DNA from: Planctomycetia bacterium
GTDB lineage: Bacteria > Planctomycetota > Brocadiia > Brocadiales > Brocadiaceae
Direction of reading: 5' to 3'
DNA: 64,000 nt
NCBI GenBank assembly: GCA_015075005.1
Contig: JABTVC010000002.1
Location: 1,222,259 to 1,286,258, forward strand
The notes beneath the pieces were generated by a model. It was given only the letters and a program-made list of their open reading frames with translations, made no database searches and was not told the origin of the DNA. Position numbers and translations under genes: made by a program. Below, piece by piece: positions 42,732 to 53,616 of this stretch (its first letter is position 1; the number at the start of each line of letters is the position of its first letter).

Positions 42732-44119
42732 TGGATATTCAAAGACCGATTTTTTGGAAACAGGGTCTCTTTTTACAGCCGCAGCATTTTCAGTTGCTTG
42801 ATTTGTCCTTCAGGTCGCTTTTGTCGCCTTTTCTTAATTTTCTTGAGCCATACTTTTGGGGCATCGGTGAAATAAAGATCCAGGAGACGGCATTGGGGAT
42901 AAAAACGTTTAGCATTGTTACGGGTAATCTTTTGTTTCAGGACGGGACTCATGCCGTTGTACCGGGTAATGCAATTATCGAGGGCCGTCCCTTTGATAAG
43001 GCCTGGGTAGAAGGTGGTAAACCTTTGTCTGTCTATATTGGTATCAAAAAATGGAATGATGCAGGCGAAAATGTTACCATCCTTGATAAATTGGAGTCTT
43101 TCTCAGGAGTAACCACACGTTGTGTTGCAACAAAGGACCCTGAAGAAGTTGCGGATTTACATAGTTGCGGCCCTAAGGGCGAAGTTCAGCGGCTTTATTA
43201 TGTGCTCAAAGTATTCTGGGAGACAGAACGGGATCAATTGAGAGATTATGTCCTTATGCCCGTTGCTAAAGTGGAAAGGATGGGTGAAGAGATACTATTA
43301 TCCCGGCACTTTGTCCCGCCATGTCTAACCATTACTTGTTCTGAACCCCTTCTGAAACTTATCAAGGAAATCAGAGATCAGATTACCGCACGCTGTCACC
43401 AGCTTGAAGAGTATAAAACGCAGAGAGGAGTTCAGACGGCAGAATTTGGATCAAGGGATATGGTTTATTTGTTGGCCTTAAGGTCTCTTAATCGATATGT
43501 TCCTCTCCTTCATCATGTTACTGAATCGCAGCAAGTACATCCCTGGGATGTTTACGGAACGTTAAGACAACTTATTGGAGAGCTGTCATCTTTTGATGAG
43601 AGGGTGAACGTGTTGGGTGAAGCAGACGGTGGCAAGAGTATCCTCCCTGTTTATGATCATGAGAACCTTTGGGAATGTTTTTCTGCTGCTCAGGCGTTAG
43701 TTGTTCAACTTTTAGATAAAATAACGGCTGGGCCTGAATATGTGATTCGTATGGCTTATGACGGGACTTACTATGCAGCTGATTTGAAACCGGAAATGTT
43801 TGAAGGTCGTAACCAGTTTTATCTGGTATGTAATACCGAAGAGGATCCCAAATCATTGATCCAGCATGTGAAGACCATTGCTAAGTTAGGCTCCCGGGAA
43901 CATGTGCCAATTCTTATTGCACGTGCACTTCCAGGCATAAAATTGGAACACCTTCCGGTTGCCCCTCCGCAATTACCCAGGAGGGCACATTCGATGTATT
44001 TTGCTATTGACCACCATTGTGACCAATGGGTCTTGGTGAGAAAGGGTAACAATATCGCCCTTTACTGGGATACTGCACCGGAGGATTTAGAGGTTGAACT
44101 TATGGTTGTAGGAAAATAA
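42731..44119 (+). CDS. tssK: TssK baseplate protein
   Basis: This 462-residue protein starts with the TssK hallmark IFWKQGLFLQPQHFQLLDL and contains KVERMGEEILLSRHFVPPCL, RQLIGELSSFDERVN and LARALPGIKLEHL near the end. TssK is the trimeric connector between the T6SS baseplate and the membrane complex (TssL/TssM). It follows tssJ with one base overlap. Length and motifs are standard. Confidence 0.95.
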   Translation: MDIQRPIFWKQGLFLQPQHFQLLDLSFRSLLSPFLNFLEPYFWGIGEIKIQETALGIKTFSIVTGNLLFQDGTHAVVPGNAIIEGRPFDKAWVEGGKPLSVYIGIKKWNDAGENVTILDKLESFSGVTTRCVATKDPEEVADLHSCGPKGEVQRLYYVLKVFWETERDQLRDYVLMPVAKVERMGEEILLSRHFVPPCLTITCSEPLLKLIKEIRDQITARCHQLEEYKTQRGVQTAEFGSRDMVYLLALRSLNRYVPLLHHVTESQQVHPWDVYGTLRQLIGELSSFDERVNVLGEADGGKSILPVYDHENLWECFSAAQALVVQLLDKITAGPEYVIRMAYDGTYYAADLKPEMFEGRNQFYLVCNTEEDPKSLIQHVKTIAKLGSREHVPILIARALPGIKLEHLPVAPPQLPRRAHSMYFAIDHHCDQWVLVRKGNNIALYWDTAPEDLEVELMVVGK

Positions 44120-44212
44120 TAAGGATGCATTGTTGCAGTAAATGGGAATATTACGTTGTGAAGCGTAAAAAGGGATTTTAGAATCTTAAAGGCACTATGC
44201 CAGGAATTCTCT

Positions 44213-44878
44213 ATGCATTTAACTGATTATTTTATAGAACTGATAGCCTATGTGGTTTATTTCCAAAAAACTTTGGCTACAAAACAACCGAAATACGAAC
44301 AGGTAAAGGCTGATATCTTACGCCTTCTCACACAAAGTGAAAATTGTCTCAAAAATGATTTTTTCTCACGGGAAGATTACGACCATGCCCGTTTTGTGAT
44401 ATGCGCTTGGGTAGATGAAGTAATTCTCAATTCTGCATGGGTTCAAAAAAACCAGTGGCAGAAAGAACAACTTCAGCGTATTTACTACCATACTGCCGAT
44501 GCCGGAGAAGAGGTTTTTGAAAGATTGAATACCCTGGGACTCCATCAGAGAGAGGTCAGAGAAGTGTATTATCTTTGCCTGGCCCTGGGTTTTAAGGGGC
44601 GCTATTGCCATAAAAGTGACGAATATCTCCTGGAGCAATTAAGAACGTCAAATCTTAAACTTCTCATGGGAAGTTCCGTAGGACTTCCTTCGCTTGAACG
44701 GGCAGAACTTTTTCCTGAGGCCTACCCAGTTGAAACCGTTGATGTTGTTCCCCAAAGGCAGAGATTTCGGCTCTCAATTCTTACCGTTGCCAGTCTTGCG
44801 GGTTCGGTCCTCTTTTTTGGATTGTTATTGTTGATTTACCGGTTTGTTCTGAGTGGAGTTGGAAATATCGTTCTCTAA
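44213..44878 (+). CDS. tssL: TssL inner-membrane protein (DotU family)
   Basis: This 221-residue protein has a cytoplasmic DotU domain: FSREDYDHARFVICAWVDEV, ILNSAW and QRIYYHTADAGEEVFERLNT. One C-terminal membrane helix (SLAGSVLFFGLLLLIYRFVL) tail-anchors it. It lacks the C-terminal OmpA-like peptidoglycan-binding domain of extended TssL proteins. It forms the membrane complex with TssM, encoded 12 bases downstream. A gap of 93 bases follows tssK; no other feature is visible in it. Confidence 0.93.
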   Translation: MHLTDYFIELIAYVVYFQKTLATKQPKYEQVKADILRLLTQSENCLKNDFFSREDYDHARFVICAWVDEVILNSAWVQKNQWQKEQLQRIYYHTADAGEEVFERLNTLGLHQREVREVYYLCLALGFKGRYCHKSDEYLLEQLRTSNLKLLMGSSVGLPSLERAELFPEAYPVETVDVVPQRQRFRLSILTVASLAGSVLFFGLLLLIYRFVLSGVGNIVL

Positions 44879-44890
44879 GAAAGAACTTAT

Positions 44891-47800
44891 ATGAAAGATT
44901 TGTTTTTAAAGTTCCTTAAGATTTTTCTCATTATCGCAATAGTCATCCTAATTGCCCTTTTTGCTTTTGGGCTTGTACTGAGCCTGGATTGGCCATGGTG
45001 GGCAGGTTTCTTCATTTTGCTGGGCATCATAGGGATTTGTATCGGCGGTTTTTTCCTTCGGAAAATATGGTACAGATATCGGGAAAAGAAGTTTGTTCAA
45101 CAGGTTATAGATCAGGATGAACATCGTCTTTCAACCCTTAAAGGAAAAGAAAGAGAAGAGCTCAGAGAACTTCAGAATAAATGGAAAGAGGGCGTTGAGG
45201 CGTTGAAACGCTCACACCTGAGGAAGTTTGGGAATCCACTTTATGTCCTGCCATGGTATGTAATACTCGGTGAAAGTGGTACAGGAAAAACAACTGCTAT
45301 TAGCAGCGCGAAACTTCCTTCGTCTTTTGCAGAAATCAGCAAGGTCTCTGGTATTTCTGGCACCAGAAATTGCGATTGGTGGTTTTTTGAGCAGGCCATC
45401 ATTCTTGATACGGCCGGAAGATGGTCCATACATATCGATGAAGGCCGTGATAAAGAGGAGTGGCAAAAGTTTTTAACTCTATTAACAAAATACAGAAAAA
45501 GAGAGCCTATTAACGGTATCATTGTTTCTGTAGCTGCAAACAAACTCCTTGAAGCCTCACCTGAAGCTTTGGCAGAAGACGGTCGAAATATCCGTTGCCG
45601 TATTGATGAGTTAATGGGTGTTTTGGGGTTCAAATTTCCGGTATATGTGCTTGTTACCAAGTGTGACCTGATTCAGGGAATGACCAGGTTTTGTGATCGT
45701 CTGCCGGAAAAAGGACTTGACCAGCCAATGGGCGTTATTAACCAGGCTCTATCAACTGATACGGTTACTTTTCAGGAACAAGCTATTAATACCATAGGTG
45801 AGCGCTTGAGGAGTCTTCGACTTCTTTTTCTGCAGCAACCTGAATCTGAAGAGGCAGATCCGGGTATTTTGCTTTTCCCTGAAGAGTTTAAAAACCTGAA
45901 GCGCGGGCTTGGAGTTTTTATGAAGGAGGCTTTTTTAGGAAACCCCTATCAGGAGACATCAATTCTGAGGGGTCTATTCTTCAGCAGCGGGCGTCAGGAA
46001 GGGCGGCCATTTTCCCATTTTTTAAACGCATTAGGCCTTATTGGAGAAAAGGAGGTATTGCCAGGAACCAGTAAAGGCTTGTTCCTCCATGATTTTTTTT
46101 CCAGAATTCTCCCTATAGACAGACGACTTTTTGCCCCAACAAGGCGGACAATAGAATGGGGTAAACTTACAAGAAATCTTGGTTTGACGTCATGGTTTGT
46201 CGTTTGTGTTGCTATGTGCGGTATGCTGAGTTTTTCTTTTGTTAAAAACCTGAAAATTATAAGGGAGGTTCCCAATGAATTTTCTAAAGCCACCGTATTG
46301 AATGGGGAAATTGTCGATGATGTTGTAACTATGGATAGATTTAGGGAGATTATCTTAAACACAGAAGCACAAAACCGCGCGTGGTGGATTCCACGATTTG
46401 GAATGAATGAAAGTAATAATGTAGAGATGCAGCTCAAGGATAAATACGGTAAAAAATTTAGAGACCGGTTCTTAGTCCTTTTTGACAAGAGCATGGTATC
46501 CAAAATGACAAATTTTTCCGGTGATACTACGCAAGAGGTCTTTGGTCAGTATATCAATCACCTTGTAAAACGTATTAATCTGCTGCAGGCTCGTTTTGCG
46601 GGTGAAAATCTTCAGAGGCTTCGTGCAAGACCTCAGCCATTTCGCGATACCTCAATTTTTATAGAGGATAAAGAACCAGTATCGAAAATCCGGGAACGGT
46701 TTGCAGATTTATACCTTTATCATTTAGTCTGGTGGCATGATACGAATGTCCTCAACATGGAGATGAATGATCTGCAGAAGTGGCTAAAGCATATTTTGTC
46801 TACAAGAAAAATTAACTTTGACTGGCTGATTGCCTGGGTTAACACTGATCCGTCTTTGTCCCTCCATGAAGTTTCTTTGGCAAATTTTTGGGGTGGCAAC
46901 CAATCGGCATCATCCGAAACGGTCATACCCCCGGCTTTTACTCTTGAAGGGAAGGTGCAGATCGATGCGTTTCTTGCTGAGATTGAATCCGCACTCCCAG
47001 ACCCCCTTATTATTGCCAGCCAAAAATCTGAATTTCAAGAATTGTATCGCCAGGCTTATATGGAGAAGTGGTATGATTTTGGGAATAATTTTTCAAAGGG
47101 TATCGAAAGGCTAACGGGCAAGGAAAAATGGCAGGAGGTATTGGCTGGAATCGTGAAAAATCAGGGTCCATATTTTTTGTTATTGGACAGAATGGTTAAA
47201 GAACTGCAACCTTTTACGAGTGACGCAGATTTACCTGAATGGATTAAACATGTTTATGCGTTGAATAATGCAAGGTTTCAGGAAAAAAAACTAGAAATGG
47301 ATTCCGGAAAAGAAGTCTTATTGACGGCTGCAAAAAAAGGGAAAGAATTGCTCGGGAAAATCGGGCAAAAGACAGGCCTCGCCGTTGGTGGGAAAAATTT
47401 AGAGACTCAGTTGAAAACAGAAAATGCGTTTCGTGATTATCTTAACGCCTTAACAGCAATAGCGCCGGTATCTTCTTCACGAACGGTTGCATTCCAGATG
47501 GCAGCACAAGCCTTTTCTGAGGATCCGGCTACCGGTAAGTCGACGTTTTGGATAGCCCAAAATGCGGTAAACAGTCTCAAGGCTGTGATGGGAGGCACCA
47601 GTTCCGATCTGCAAATGTTTTGGCAATTAGTCACCGGACCACTCGAATTTTTAAAAATGTATACGATCAGGGAAACTTCCTGCTATCTGCAGAAATTGTG
47701 GGAAAAAGAGGTGATTATGGAACTTGGAGAAATATCTAATAAAAAGGACATAACTATGTTTCTTTTAAGTCCCGATGGTTTTGTTATGAATTTCATTAAT

Positions 47801-48394
47801 GAGCCTAAGGGACCCGCAGCTCCTTTTTTAGACCGTGATCCGAATAAAGGATATTATGCAAAAAGAGTATTGGGAGAAAAGGTACCTTTCGAAGAGCCTT
47901 TTCTTACTTTTATAACTGGAGGATACAAAACTGCCAGATCAATTAAAAAAAATTATGAGGTTATTATTGATGCACTTCCTACGGATACTAATTCTGATGC
48001 AAGCAAAAAGCCTCATTGTACAAAATTAGAACTTAAGTGTAGTGGTAGTATTCAGAACTTGGTAAATCGCAACTATCCTGTAAAACAGACATTCTCGTGG
48101 GCACCTGATACCTGCGGTGATGTTCTTTTACAGATAGAAATAGCCGATAAAATTCTCACAAAACAATATGAAGGACCTCAAGCCTTTCCCATTTTTTTAC
48201 GGGATTTCTCTGGTGGTCAGCACACTTTTTCACCAAAGGATTTCTCCGGAGAGCAGCAATCCTTTCTGGGGCGGTTAGGGGTCAAGTATATCAAGGTAAA
48301 CTATGAATTTCATGGACATCAAGTGCTTCTTGATCATTTCGATTCTCTTCCCAAAACGGTACCTGAGAACATTGTGACATGTTGGGATCGGTAA
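44891..48394 (+). CDS. tssM: TssM inner-membrane ATPase-like protein (IcmF)
   Basis: This 1167-residue protein has two N-terminal membrane helices (IFLIIAIVILIALFAFGLVL and the next), then a cytoplasmic NTPase domain with Walker A GESGTGKTTA (about residue 127). A third helix (WFVVCVAMCGMLSFSF) lies near residue 435, followed by a large periplasmic part ending in the TssJ-binding region. IcmF features such as LDTAGRW are present. Together with TssL and TssJ it spans the envelope. It overlaps tagF by 16 bases. Full length, no break. Confidence 0.95.
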   Translation: MKDLFLKFLKIFLIIAIVILIALFAFGLVLSLDWPWWAGFFILLGIIGICIGGFFLRKIWYRYREKKFVQQVIDQDEHRLSTLKGKEREELRELQNKWKEGVEALKRSHLRKFGNPLYVLPWYVILGESGTGKTTAISSAKLPSSFAEISKVSGISGTRNCDWWFFEQAIILDTAGRWSIHIDEGRDKEEWQKFLTLLTKYRKREPINGIIVSVAANKLLEASPEALAEDGRNIRCRIDELMGVLGFKFPVYVLVTKCDLIQGMTRFCDRLPEKGLDQPMGVINQALSTDTVTFQEQAINTIGERLRSLRLLFLQQPESEEADPGILLFPEEFKNLKRGLGVFMKEAFLGNPYQETSILRGLFFSSGRQEGRPFSHFLNALGLIGEKEVLPGTSKGLFLHDFFSRILPIDRRLFAPTRRTIEWGKLTRNLGLTSWFVVCVAMCGMLSFSFVKNLKIIREVPNEFSKATVLNGEIVDDVVTMDRFREIILNTEAQNRAWWIPRFGMNESNNVEMQLKDKYGKKFRDRFLVLFDKSMVSKMTNFSGDTTQEVFGQYINHLVKRINLLQARFAGENLQRLRARPQPFRDTSIFIEDKEPVSKIRERFADLYLYHLVWWHDTNVLNMEMNDLQKWLKHILSTRKINFDWLIAWVNTDPSLSLHEVSLANFWGGNQSASSETVIPPAFTLEGKVQIDAFLAEIESALPDPLIIASQKSEFQELYRQAYMEKWYDFGNNFSKGIERLTGKEKWQEVLAGIVKNQGPYFLLLDRMVKELQPFTSDADLPEWIKHVYALNNARFQEKKLEMDSGKEVLLTAAKKGKELLGKIGQKTGLAVGGKNLETQLKTENAFRDYLNALTAIAPVSSSRTVAFQMAAQAFSEDPATGKSTFWIAQNAVNSLKAVMGGTSSDLQMFWQLVTGPLEFLKMYTIRETSCYLQKLWEKEVIMELGEISNKKDITMFLLSPDGFVMNFINEPKGPAAPFLDRDPNKGYYAKRVLGEKVPFEEPFLTFITGGYKTARSIKKNYEVIIDALPTDTNSDASKKPHCTKLELKCSGSIQNLVNRNYPVKQTFSWAPDTCGDVLLQIEIADKILTKQYEGPQAFPIFLRDFSGGQHTFSPKDFSGEQQSFLGRLGVKYIKVNYEFHGHQVLLDHFDSLPKTVPENIVTCWDR

Positions 48395-49182
48395 AATCTG
48401 AACAACGTTGGCAGTGGGGTGCTTACGGCAAGCATCCGGTGTCCCGGGACTTTTTTAGAATTGGCCGTGATTTCCCATTAATGAAGAATTTTTCAGAGTG
48501 GGTTGAAAAAGGATATACCATGCTGGCTTCAAAGAGTAAGGGCATTGGAAAAAGTTGTTCCTGGCGCTTTTGGGCAAAAGGGCTCCGTAAAGAATTCCTT
48601 GTTTGTGGTTTAGTAAGGGATAGCAGTGATAGACTCGGCCGGCCTTATCCACTTTTGGTCATGGGAACAGGTATCCTTAAGCGTTGGGAAGATCAATGGG
48701 ATCTTTTGCCATTTGCCTGTGAAAAGACCTGGGACCAGGTTGAGTATCTTTCTGCACAAAGGTATAACGACTTTACAAAATTGGAAGTGGATGTGAGCAA
48801 CATTCGATCTCCTTATTCTGAGTGGCAGGAGTTTAAAACAAAAAGAGAAAGTTCCCTGGAATTTGTCGAAAAGTTAGAGGATACCTCGTTTCAGGATCTC
48901 AGGGATCTTGAAGACCTGGCATCAAAAATGTCAAAAAAGACTGAGTGTTTTGTTTGTCTGGATAATAAACTATTTCAGAACCAAACGGTGCTGATTAACT
49001 ATTGGCACGTTCTTTTTAAGACCCACCCGCACGCCGTTCCAAGCGCTATTTTTATGGGCGGGACAATAGAAAGGGCATATCTGGTTCTTTTTAGGCGACC
49101 TTTAACGCCGGTTGATTTTGCTCATTTATGGTCTGTTACGTTTCCGGAGTCAATGGGAAGTGACTCACTTTTTAGCAGGTGA
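48379..49182 (+). CDS. tagF: TagF (ImpM) T6SS regulator
   Basis: This 267-residue protein has the ImpM/TagF motifs WGAYGKHPVSRDFFRIG, then FSEWVEKGYTML and SDRLGRPYPLLVMGTG, ending with RRPLTPVDFAHLW. TagF is a post-translational repressor of T6SS assembly in Pseudomonas, often acting with Fha. It overlaps tssM by 16 bases and is followed directly by tagJ. Intact. Confidence 0.9.
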   Translation: MLGSVKSEQRWQWGAYGKHPVSRDFFRIGRDFPLMKNFSEWVEKGYTMLASKSKGIGKSCSWRFWAKGLRKEFLVCGLVRDSSDRLGRPYPLLVMGTGILKRWEDQWDLLPFACEKTWDQVEYLSAQRYNDFTKLEVDVSNIRSPYSEWQEFKTKRESSLEFVEKLEDTSFQDLRDLEDLASKMSKKTECFVCLDNKLFQNQTVLINYWHVLFKTHPHAVPSAIFMGGTIERAYLVLFRRPLTPVDFAHLWSVTFPESMGSDSLFSR

Positions 49183-49190
49183 TTTCTAAA

Positions 49191-49995
49191 ATGGATTCAA
49201 AAGATCTTATCAAAGCGGGTAGACTTTCAGAGGCTCGTGAGCAGGTAATCGAAGAGGTTAAATCTTCACCTGCTGATTTGAGCAAGCGGACGCTTTTATT
49301 TCAGGTACTTTCTTTTTGCGGTGAATGGGATAAGGCAGAACGCCATCTCGATGTGATTGCAGCCCAGGATTCGAACCGGGAGACAGGGGTGCAAGTGTAT
49401 AAGAATTTGATTCAGGCAGAGAGAGTGCGCGGTGAAGTTTTTAAGCGGAATAATCGGCCTTCGTTCTTGTCCAAAACACCACCCTATCTCGAAATGTACT
49501 TTTCAGTCCAGGATAAGCTGCTTGAAAAGAACATAGAAGATGCAAATGATCTTTTCAGACAAATTGATTCACAACGCCCTGGTATCGCTGGAACCATACA
49601 TGGTAAGAGTTTTCGTGGTTTTAAGGATACGGACACGTTTGTATCCTTTTTTCTCGAAGCGATGGTTCACGAGAAATATATATGGATGCCTTTTGAATCA
49701 ATGAAGGAAGTTTTTATTTCACCGCCGAAAACACTTTTTGATTGTCTTTGGATTGCAGCACGTATGACCACATGGGATGGACTTAGTTTAAACTGTTATC
49801 TGCCTGTGCTCTATATTAATTCGTATCATCACCATGATGATCGGATAAAGCTTGGAAGAATGACTGACTGGACTTTTCTTGGTGGGCCATTTTAAAAGGA
49901 TCAGGACAGCATATTTTCAGATTGGCGAAGAAGAAGTTCCGATTTTGGAAATCCGTGAGGTCGTATTTAAAATCCCTGATACGATAAATACATGA
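49191..49995 (+). CDS. tagJ: TagJ (ImpE) sheath accessory protein (frameshifted at the 3' end)
   Basis: ATG 49191 is chosen because AGGTGA precedes it; a GTG at 49179 is the alternative. The TagJ/ImpE pattern is clear: AGRLSEAREQVIEEVKSSPA, FLSKTPPYLEMYFSVQDKLL, FESMKEVFISPP and IKLGRMTDWTFLGG. The first frame stops at 49893. Two one-base losses (T run 49890-49893; near 49918) restore GQHIFQIGEEEVPILEIREV to TGA 49993-49995. TagJ binds the TssB N-terminus and influences sheath recycling by ClpV. The stop overlaps the tssA ATG (ATGA). Confidence 0.82.
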
Positions 49996-51301
49996 TGAAG
50001 AGAAAGATTGATTTAGATGGTATATTAAACCCCTTTCTGGCGAAAATCCAGCGGGTGAGGATATTTGTTACGATATTGTTTATGATGAGGTAAAGGAAGC
50101 CAGAAGGGAAAGTTATACAAGTGAAGATATATTAGGCAAAAGCGAAAACAGGAAGGATGAGGATAAAAAGGCCGATTGGGATAAGGTAATTGAATTGTCA
50201 ATTGCCGCACTTACTAAGAAGACCAAAGATTTGCAAATAGCTGTCTGGCTTACTGAAGCATTAGTTAAGACTGAAGGCTTTGAAGGTCTCACCACGGGTC
50301 TTAAAATACTCACCGGCCTTTTAAAGAATTATTGGGATCATGTTTATCCAAAGACTGATGGGGGAGATTTTGAATCCAGGGCTAACCGGCTTGAGCTTAT
50401 TAATGAGAAACTCTCATTTTCTGTAAAGCAAATACCTATTACAGATAGTAAATCGACACCTGGTTATTCCTGGATACAATGGAAGGAATCGCAGGGAGAA
50501 ATGGTAGCTGAAAAAGCTACCGGCAATGAAAAAAAGGTAACACATGATGATTTTAATCTTGCAGTCTATACATCGGCAGGGGCGTACTATGAGGCTCTCG
50601 AAAATAATTTGAAGCAATGTCGTGAGGCTTTTGATGATTTCGGAAAAATAGCCGATGAAAAATTTGGCACTAAGCAAGCACCAAGTTTTGCTAAAATTAA
50701 GAAATCGCTTGATGATTTGGGACAGTTTATGTCAAGTGAAAAGGTTGCGGAATTGATACGGGAAGAAAAAAACAAGCATGCTCCGTCACCCGAACAGCAG
50801 ACAGAAGAGGATGTTACTATACAGAAAGATAAAAAAGGACATGAAGAAGCAATGTATCCATCATCCATGAGTATGCCTTTTGAATCACATAAGACAAGCC
50901 AATTTTCAGAAGCAGAAACCCTTGAAAAGAATGTATGGGAAGATGCACTGAAGAAATTGGAGAAAGGGGGAATCAAAACAGCACTGGGACTGATTTATGG
51001 GGCTTCATGCAGTACGCCTTCTGTGAGAGAAAGATATCGTTTTCGACTCCTTATGGCCAAACTTTGTTTAAAGGCACAAAGGCCGGATTTGGCAAGACCC
51101 ATTGTGGAGGAATTATATGCTTTGATAAATGAGTTACATTTAGAACGATGGGAATCCCCCATGTGGATCGCGGAGATACATGATGCCCTCTATCAATGCC
51201 TGACATCCGGGAAACAGCCTTCACCGGAGGATCAGGAAAAGGCAAAGGAGCTATTCAAGAAAATTTGCACAATGGATATTACCAGGGCAATTACTTACTA
51301 G
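49992..51301 (+). CDS. tssA: TssA (ImpA) cap/initiator protein (frameshifted at the 5' end)
   Basis: The start ATG 49992 overlaps the tagJ stop. The first frame gives KRKIDLDGILNP. After a one-base loss at 50030-50036 the expected SGENPAGEDICYDIVYDEVK and DWDKVIELSIAALTKKTKD appear. This ImpA_N domain continues through LLKNYWDHVYPKTDGGDFES to a C-terminal helical region ending at 51301. TssA proteins start and coordinate sheath and tube polymerisation. The total is about 436 residues, in range. The shift is likely a consensus error because both sides are conserved. Confidence 0.87.
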
Positions 51302-51509
51302 GATAGGGTTTCTTTAAATATATACAGACGTATTGCCATTGCGAACGATAGTGGAGCAATCTTGTATAACTATAAAAGAACTTACTTCGTCGTTTCGTTT
51401 CGCGCAATGACTTGTTATAAGGTATATTTATTTTCCCGAAAACGATGTACCAATCGGAAAATTGGTTTTTTTAATATTTTGTAAAATATAACTAAAGGAG
51501 GTGATATTT

Positions 51510-52034
51510 ATGGCAGAAAGTTTACAACATAAACTTGACAGGGTTAGGTCACCAAGGGTACATATTACCTACGACGTGGAGATTGGTGGCGCTATCCAAA
51601 TGAAGGAAATACCTTTTGTTGTTGGAGTTTTGGGAGATTTTTCCGGCAAACCTGCTGAACCTCTCCCAAAACCGAAGGATAGAAAATTTATAGAAATAGA
51701 CCGGGATAATTTCAGCAATGTGCTCGGGGGGATGAAGCCAAGACTAGCTTTTCGGATAGACAACAAGCTAACGGAAGACAATACAAAAATGGCAGTGGAG
51801 CTCAACTTTAAGTCGCTGGACGATTTCCATCCAGAGAGTGTTGCAAAACAGATAGATCCTTTGAGCAAACTCGTGGATGCCCGACGCAAGCTATCTGATC
51901 TGCTCAGCAAATTGGATGGTAATGACAAACTAGATGAACTCCTTCAGAATGTTATTGCAAGTACCGACTCTTTGCAGAAACTCAAAGAGGAAGCCGGAAT
52001 AAAAAAATCAGAAGAAGGAAAAAAGGAAGGATAA
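51510..52034 (+). CDS. tssB: TssB sheath small subunit (VipA)
   Basis: This 174-residue protein from ATG 51510, with AAAGGAGGTGAT upstream, reads LQHKLDRVRSPRVHITYDVE and GGAIQMKEIPFVVGVLGDFS, then DRKFIEIDRDNFSNVLGG and DDFHPESVA. All are hallmarks of TssB/VipA. It pairs with TssC to build the contractile sheath. A 200-base gap after tssA may hold an internal promoter; I could not define one. tssC follows after 12 bases. Confidence 0.95.
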   Translation: MAESLQHKLDRVRSPRVHITYDVEIGGAIQMKEIPFVVGVLGDFSGKPAEPLPKPKDRKFIEIDRDNFSNVLGGMKPRLAFRIDNKLTEDNTKMAVELNFKSLDDFHPESVAKQIDPLSKLVDARRKLSDLLSKLDGNDKLDELLQNVIASTDSLQKLKEEAGIKKSEEGKKEG

Positions 52035-52046
52035 AGGAGGTGTATT

Positions 52047-53543
52047 ATGGCTGATGATAAGGAGCAATCCAAAACGGAGGCTGCTCAAGCTGAAGTGGTT
52101 CAGGCAGAAAAGAGTATCTTAGATCAGATTCTCGAAGAAGGGCGTATGGTTCGTGATGACAGTCAAAACGCATGGGCAAAGGATATCATTGGCGAGTTTG
52201 TCAGTCAGATCATGGAAAAAACCATCGTGGTTTCAAAGGATACAGAGTCCATGATCAATAAGAGGATCAGCGATATCGACGCATTAATTTCGAAACAACT
52301 GAATGAAGTTATGCATTGCCCTGAGTTTCAAAAGCTGGAGGCTTCCTGGAGAGGATTGAATTATCTCGTACAGCAAAGTGAAACAGGAGAAAAGCTGAAG
52401 ATCAAGGTACTTAACATTTCCAAACAAGACCTCCTCAAAGACATGGAAAAGGCCAGCGAATTTGACCAATCAGCGCTCTTCAAGATGGTGTACGAACATG
52501 AGTTTGGTACGTTTGGTGGAGATGCCTATGGTGCCTTGATAGGAGATTATGAATTTAGCAATCATCCGCAAGATATGTCTCTTCTTGAAAAGATATCTCA
52601 GGTGGCTGCAGCTGCCCATGCACCGTTTATTTCTGCTGCGTCATCAAAGCTTTTCAATTGGGACAGCTTTACCGAACTCGGCGGCCCCCGCGACCTTGCT
52701 AAAATATTCCAGAGTGTGGACTATGCCAAATGGAAGTCCTTCCGTAATTCGGAAGACTCTCGATACGTAGCACTGACCATTCCCCATATCCTTATGCGGC
52801 TGCCTTACGGCAAGGAAAATGTCCCTGTCGAATCCTTTGACTACGAGGAAGATGTTGAAGGCACAGATCACAGTAAATACCTCTGGAGCAATGCAGCATA
52901 TGCCCTCGGAGTACGTATTACCGATGCATTTGCTAAATACCATTGGACAGCAGCTATCAGGGGGGTGGAGGGGGGTGGCCTTGTAGAAGGCCTGCCGGTA
53001 CACACATTTAAGACAGACGAGGGGGAGGTTGCACTCAAGTGCCCTACAGAAATTGCTATTACGGACCGTCGGGAAAAAGAATTTGCTGATCTTGGTTTTG
53101 TCCCGCTTGTTCACTGCAAGAAAACAGACTATGCGGCTTTTTTTAGCATGCAAACAGTAAATAAACCAAAGGTGTATGATACGGATTTTGCAAATGCTAA
53201 TGCAAGACTATCTTCCCAATTACAGTATATCCTTGCTGTCTCGAGGTTTGCCCATTATCTAAAGTCTATTATGAGAGACAAGATTGGTAGTTTCATGACA
53301 CGCAAGAATGCAGAAGATTTTCTCAACCGTTGGATTAGCAATTATGTCCTCCTGGACGATGATGCTGGCCAGGAAATGAAGGCTAAATTTCCCTTACGGG
53401 AAGCAAGGGTTGATGTTAGTGAAGTGGAAGGTAAGCCAGGTGTTTATAAAGCGGTGGCATTTCTCAGGCCTCATTACCAGCTCGATGAACTGGCAATATC
53501 CTTAAGACTGGTTGCAGAACTACCCCCACCTGCAAAGGGATAG
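52047..53543 (+). CDS. tssC: TssC sheath large subunit (VipB)
   Basis: This 498-residue protein contains FQKLEASWRGLNYLVQQSET, YGALIGDYEFSNHPQDMSLL, APFISAASSKLFNWDSF, MRLPYGKENVPVESFDYEED and AIRGVEGGGLVEGLPVHTF, all conserved in TssC. The C-terminal part (FLNRWISNYVLLDDDAGQEM) matches the handshake and ClpV-exposed domain region. It polymerises with TssB into the sheath. GGAGG precedes the ATG. Intact. Confidence 0.96.
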   Translation: MADDKEQSKTEAAQAEVVQAEKSILDQILEEGRMVRDDSQNAWAKDIIGEFVSQIMEKTIVVSKDTESMINKRISDIDALISKQLNEVMHCPEFQKLEASWRGLNYLVQQSETGEKLKIKVLNISKQDLLKDMEKASEFDQSALFKMVYEHEFGTFGGDAYGALIGDYEFSNHPQDMSLLEKISQVAAAAHAPFISAASSKLFNWDSFTELGGPRDLAKIFQSVDYAKWKSFRNSEDSRYVALTIPHILMRLPYGKENVPVESFDYEEDVEGTDHSKYLWSNAAYALGVRITDAFAKYHWTAAIRGVEGGGLVEGLPVHTFKTDEGEVALKCPTEIAITDRREKEFADLGFVPLVHCKKTDYAAFFSMQTVNKPKVYDTDFANANARLSSQLQYILAVSRFAHYLKSIMRDKIGSFMTRKNAEDFLNRWISNYVLLDDDAGQEMKAKFPLREARVDVSEVEGKPGVYKAVAFLRPHYQLDELAISLRLVAELPPPAKG

Positions 53544-53616
53544 AAAGACATATTTAATAATTAAATTTGGCAGTTTTACTTTGTTAACTTTACAAGAATG
53601 AAGGAGGGAATATCGT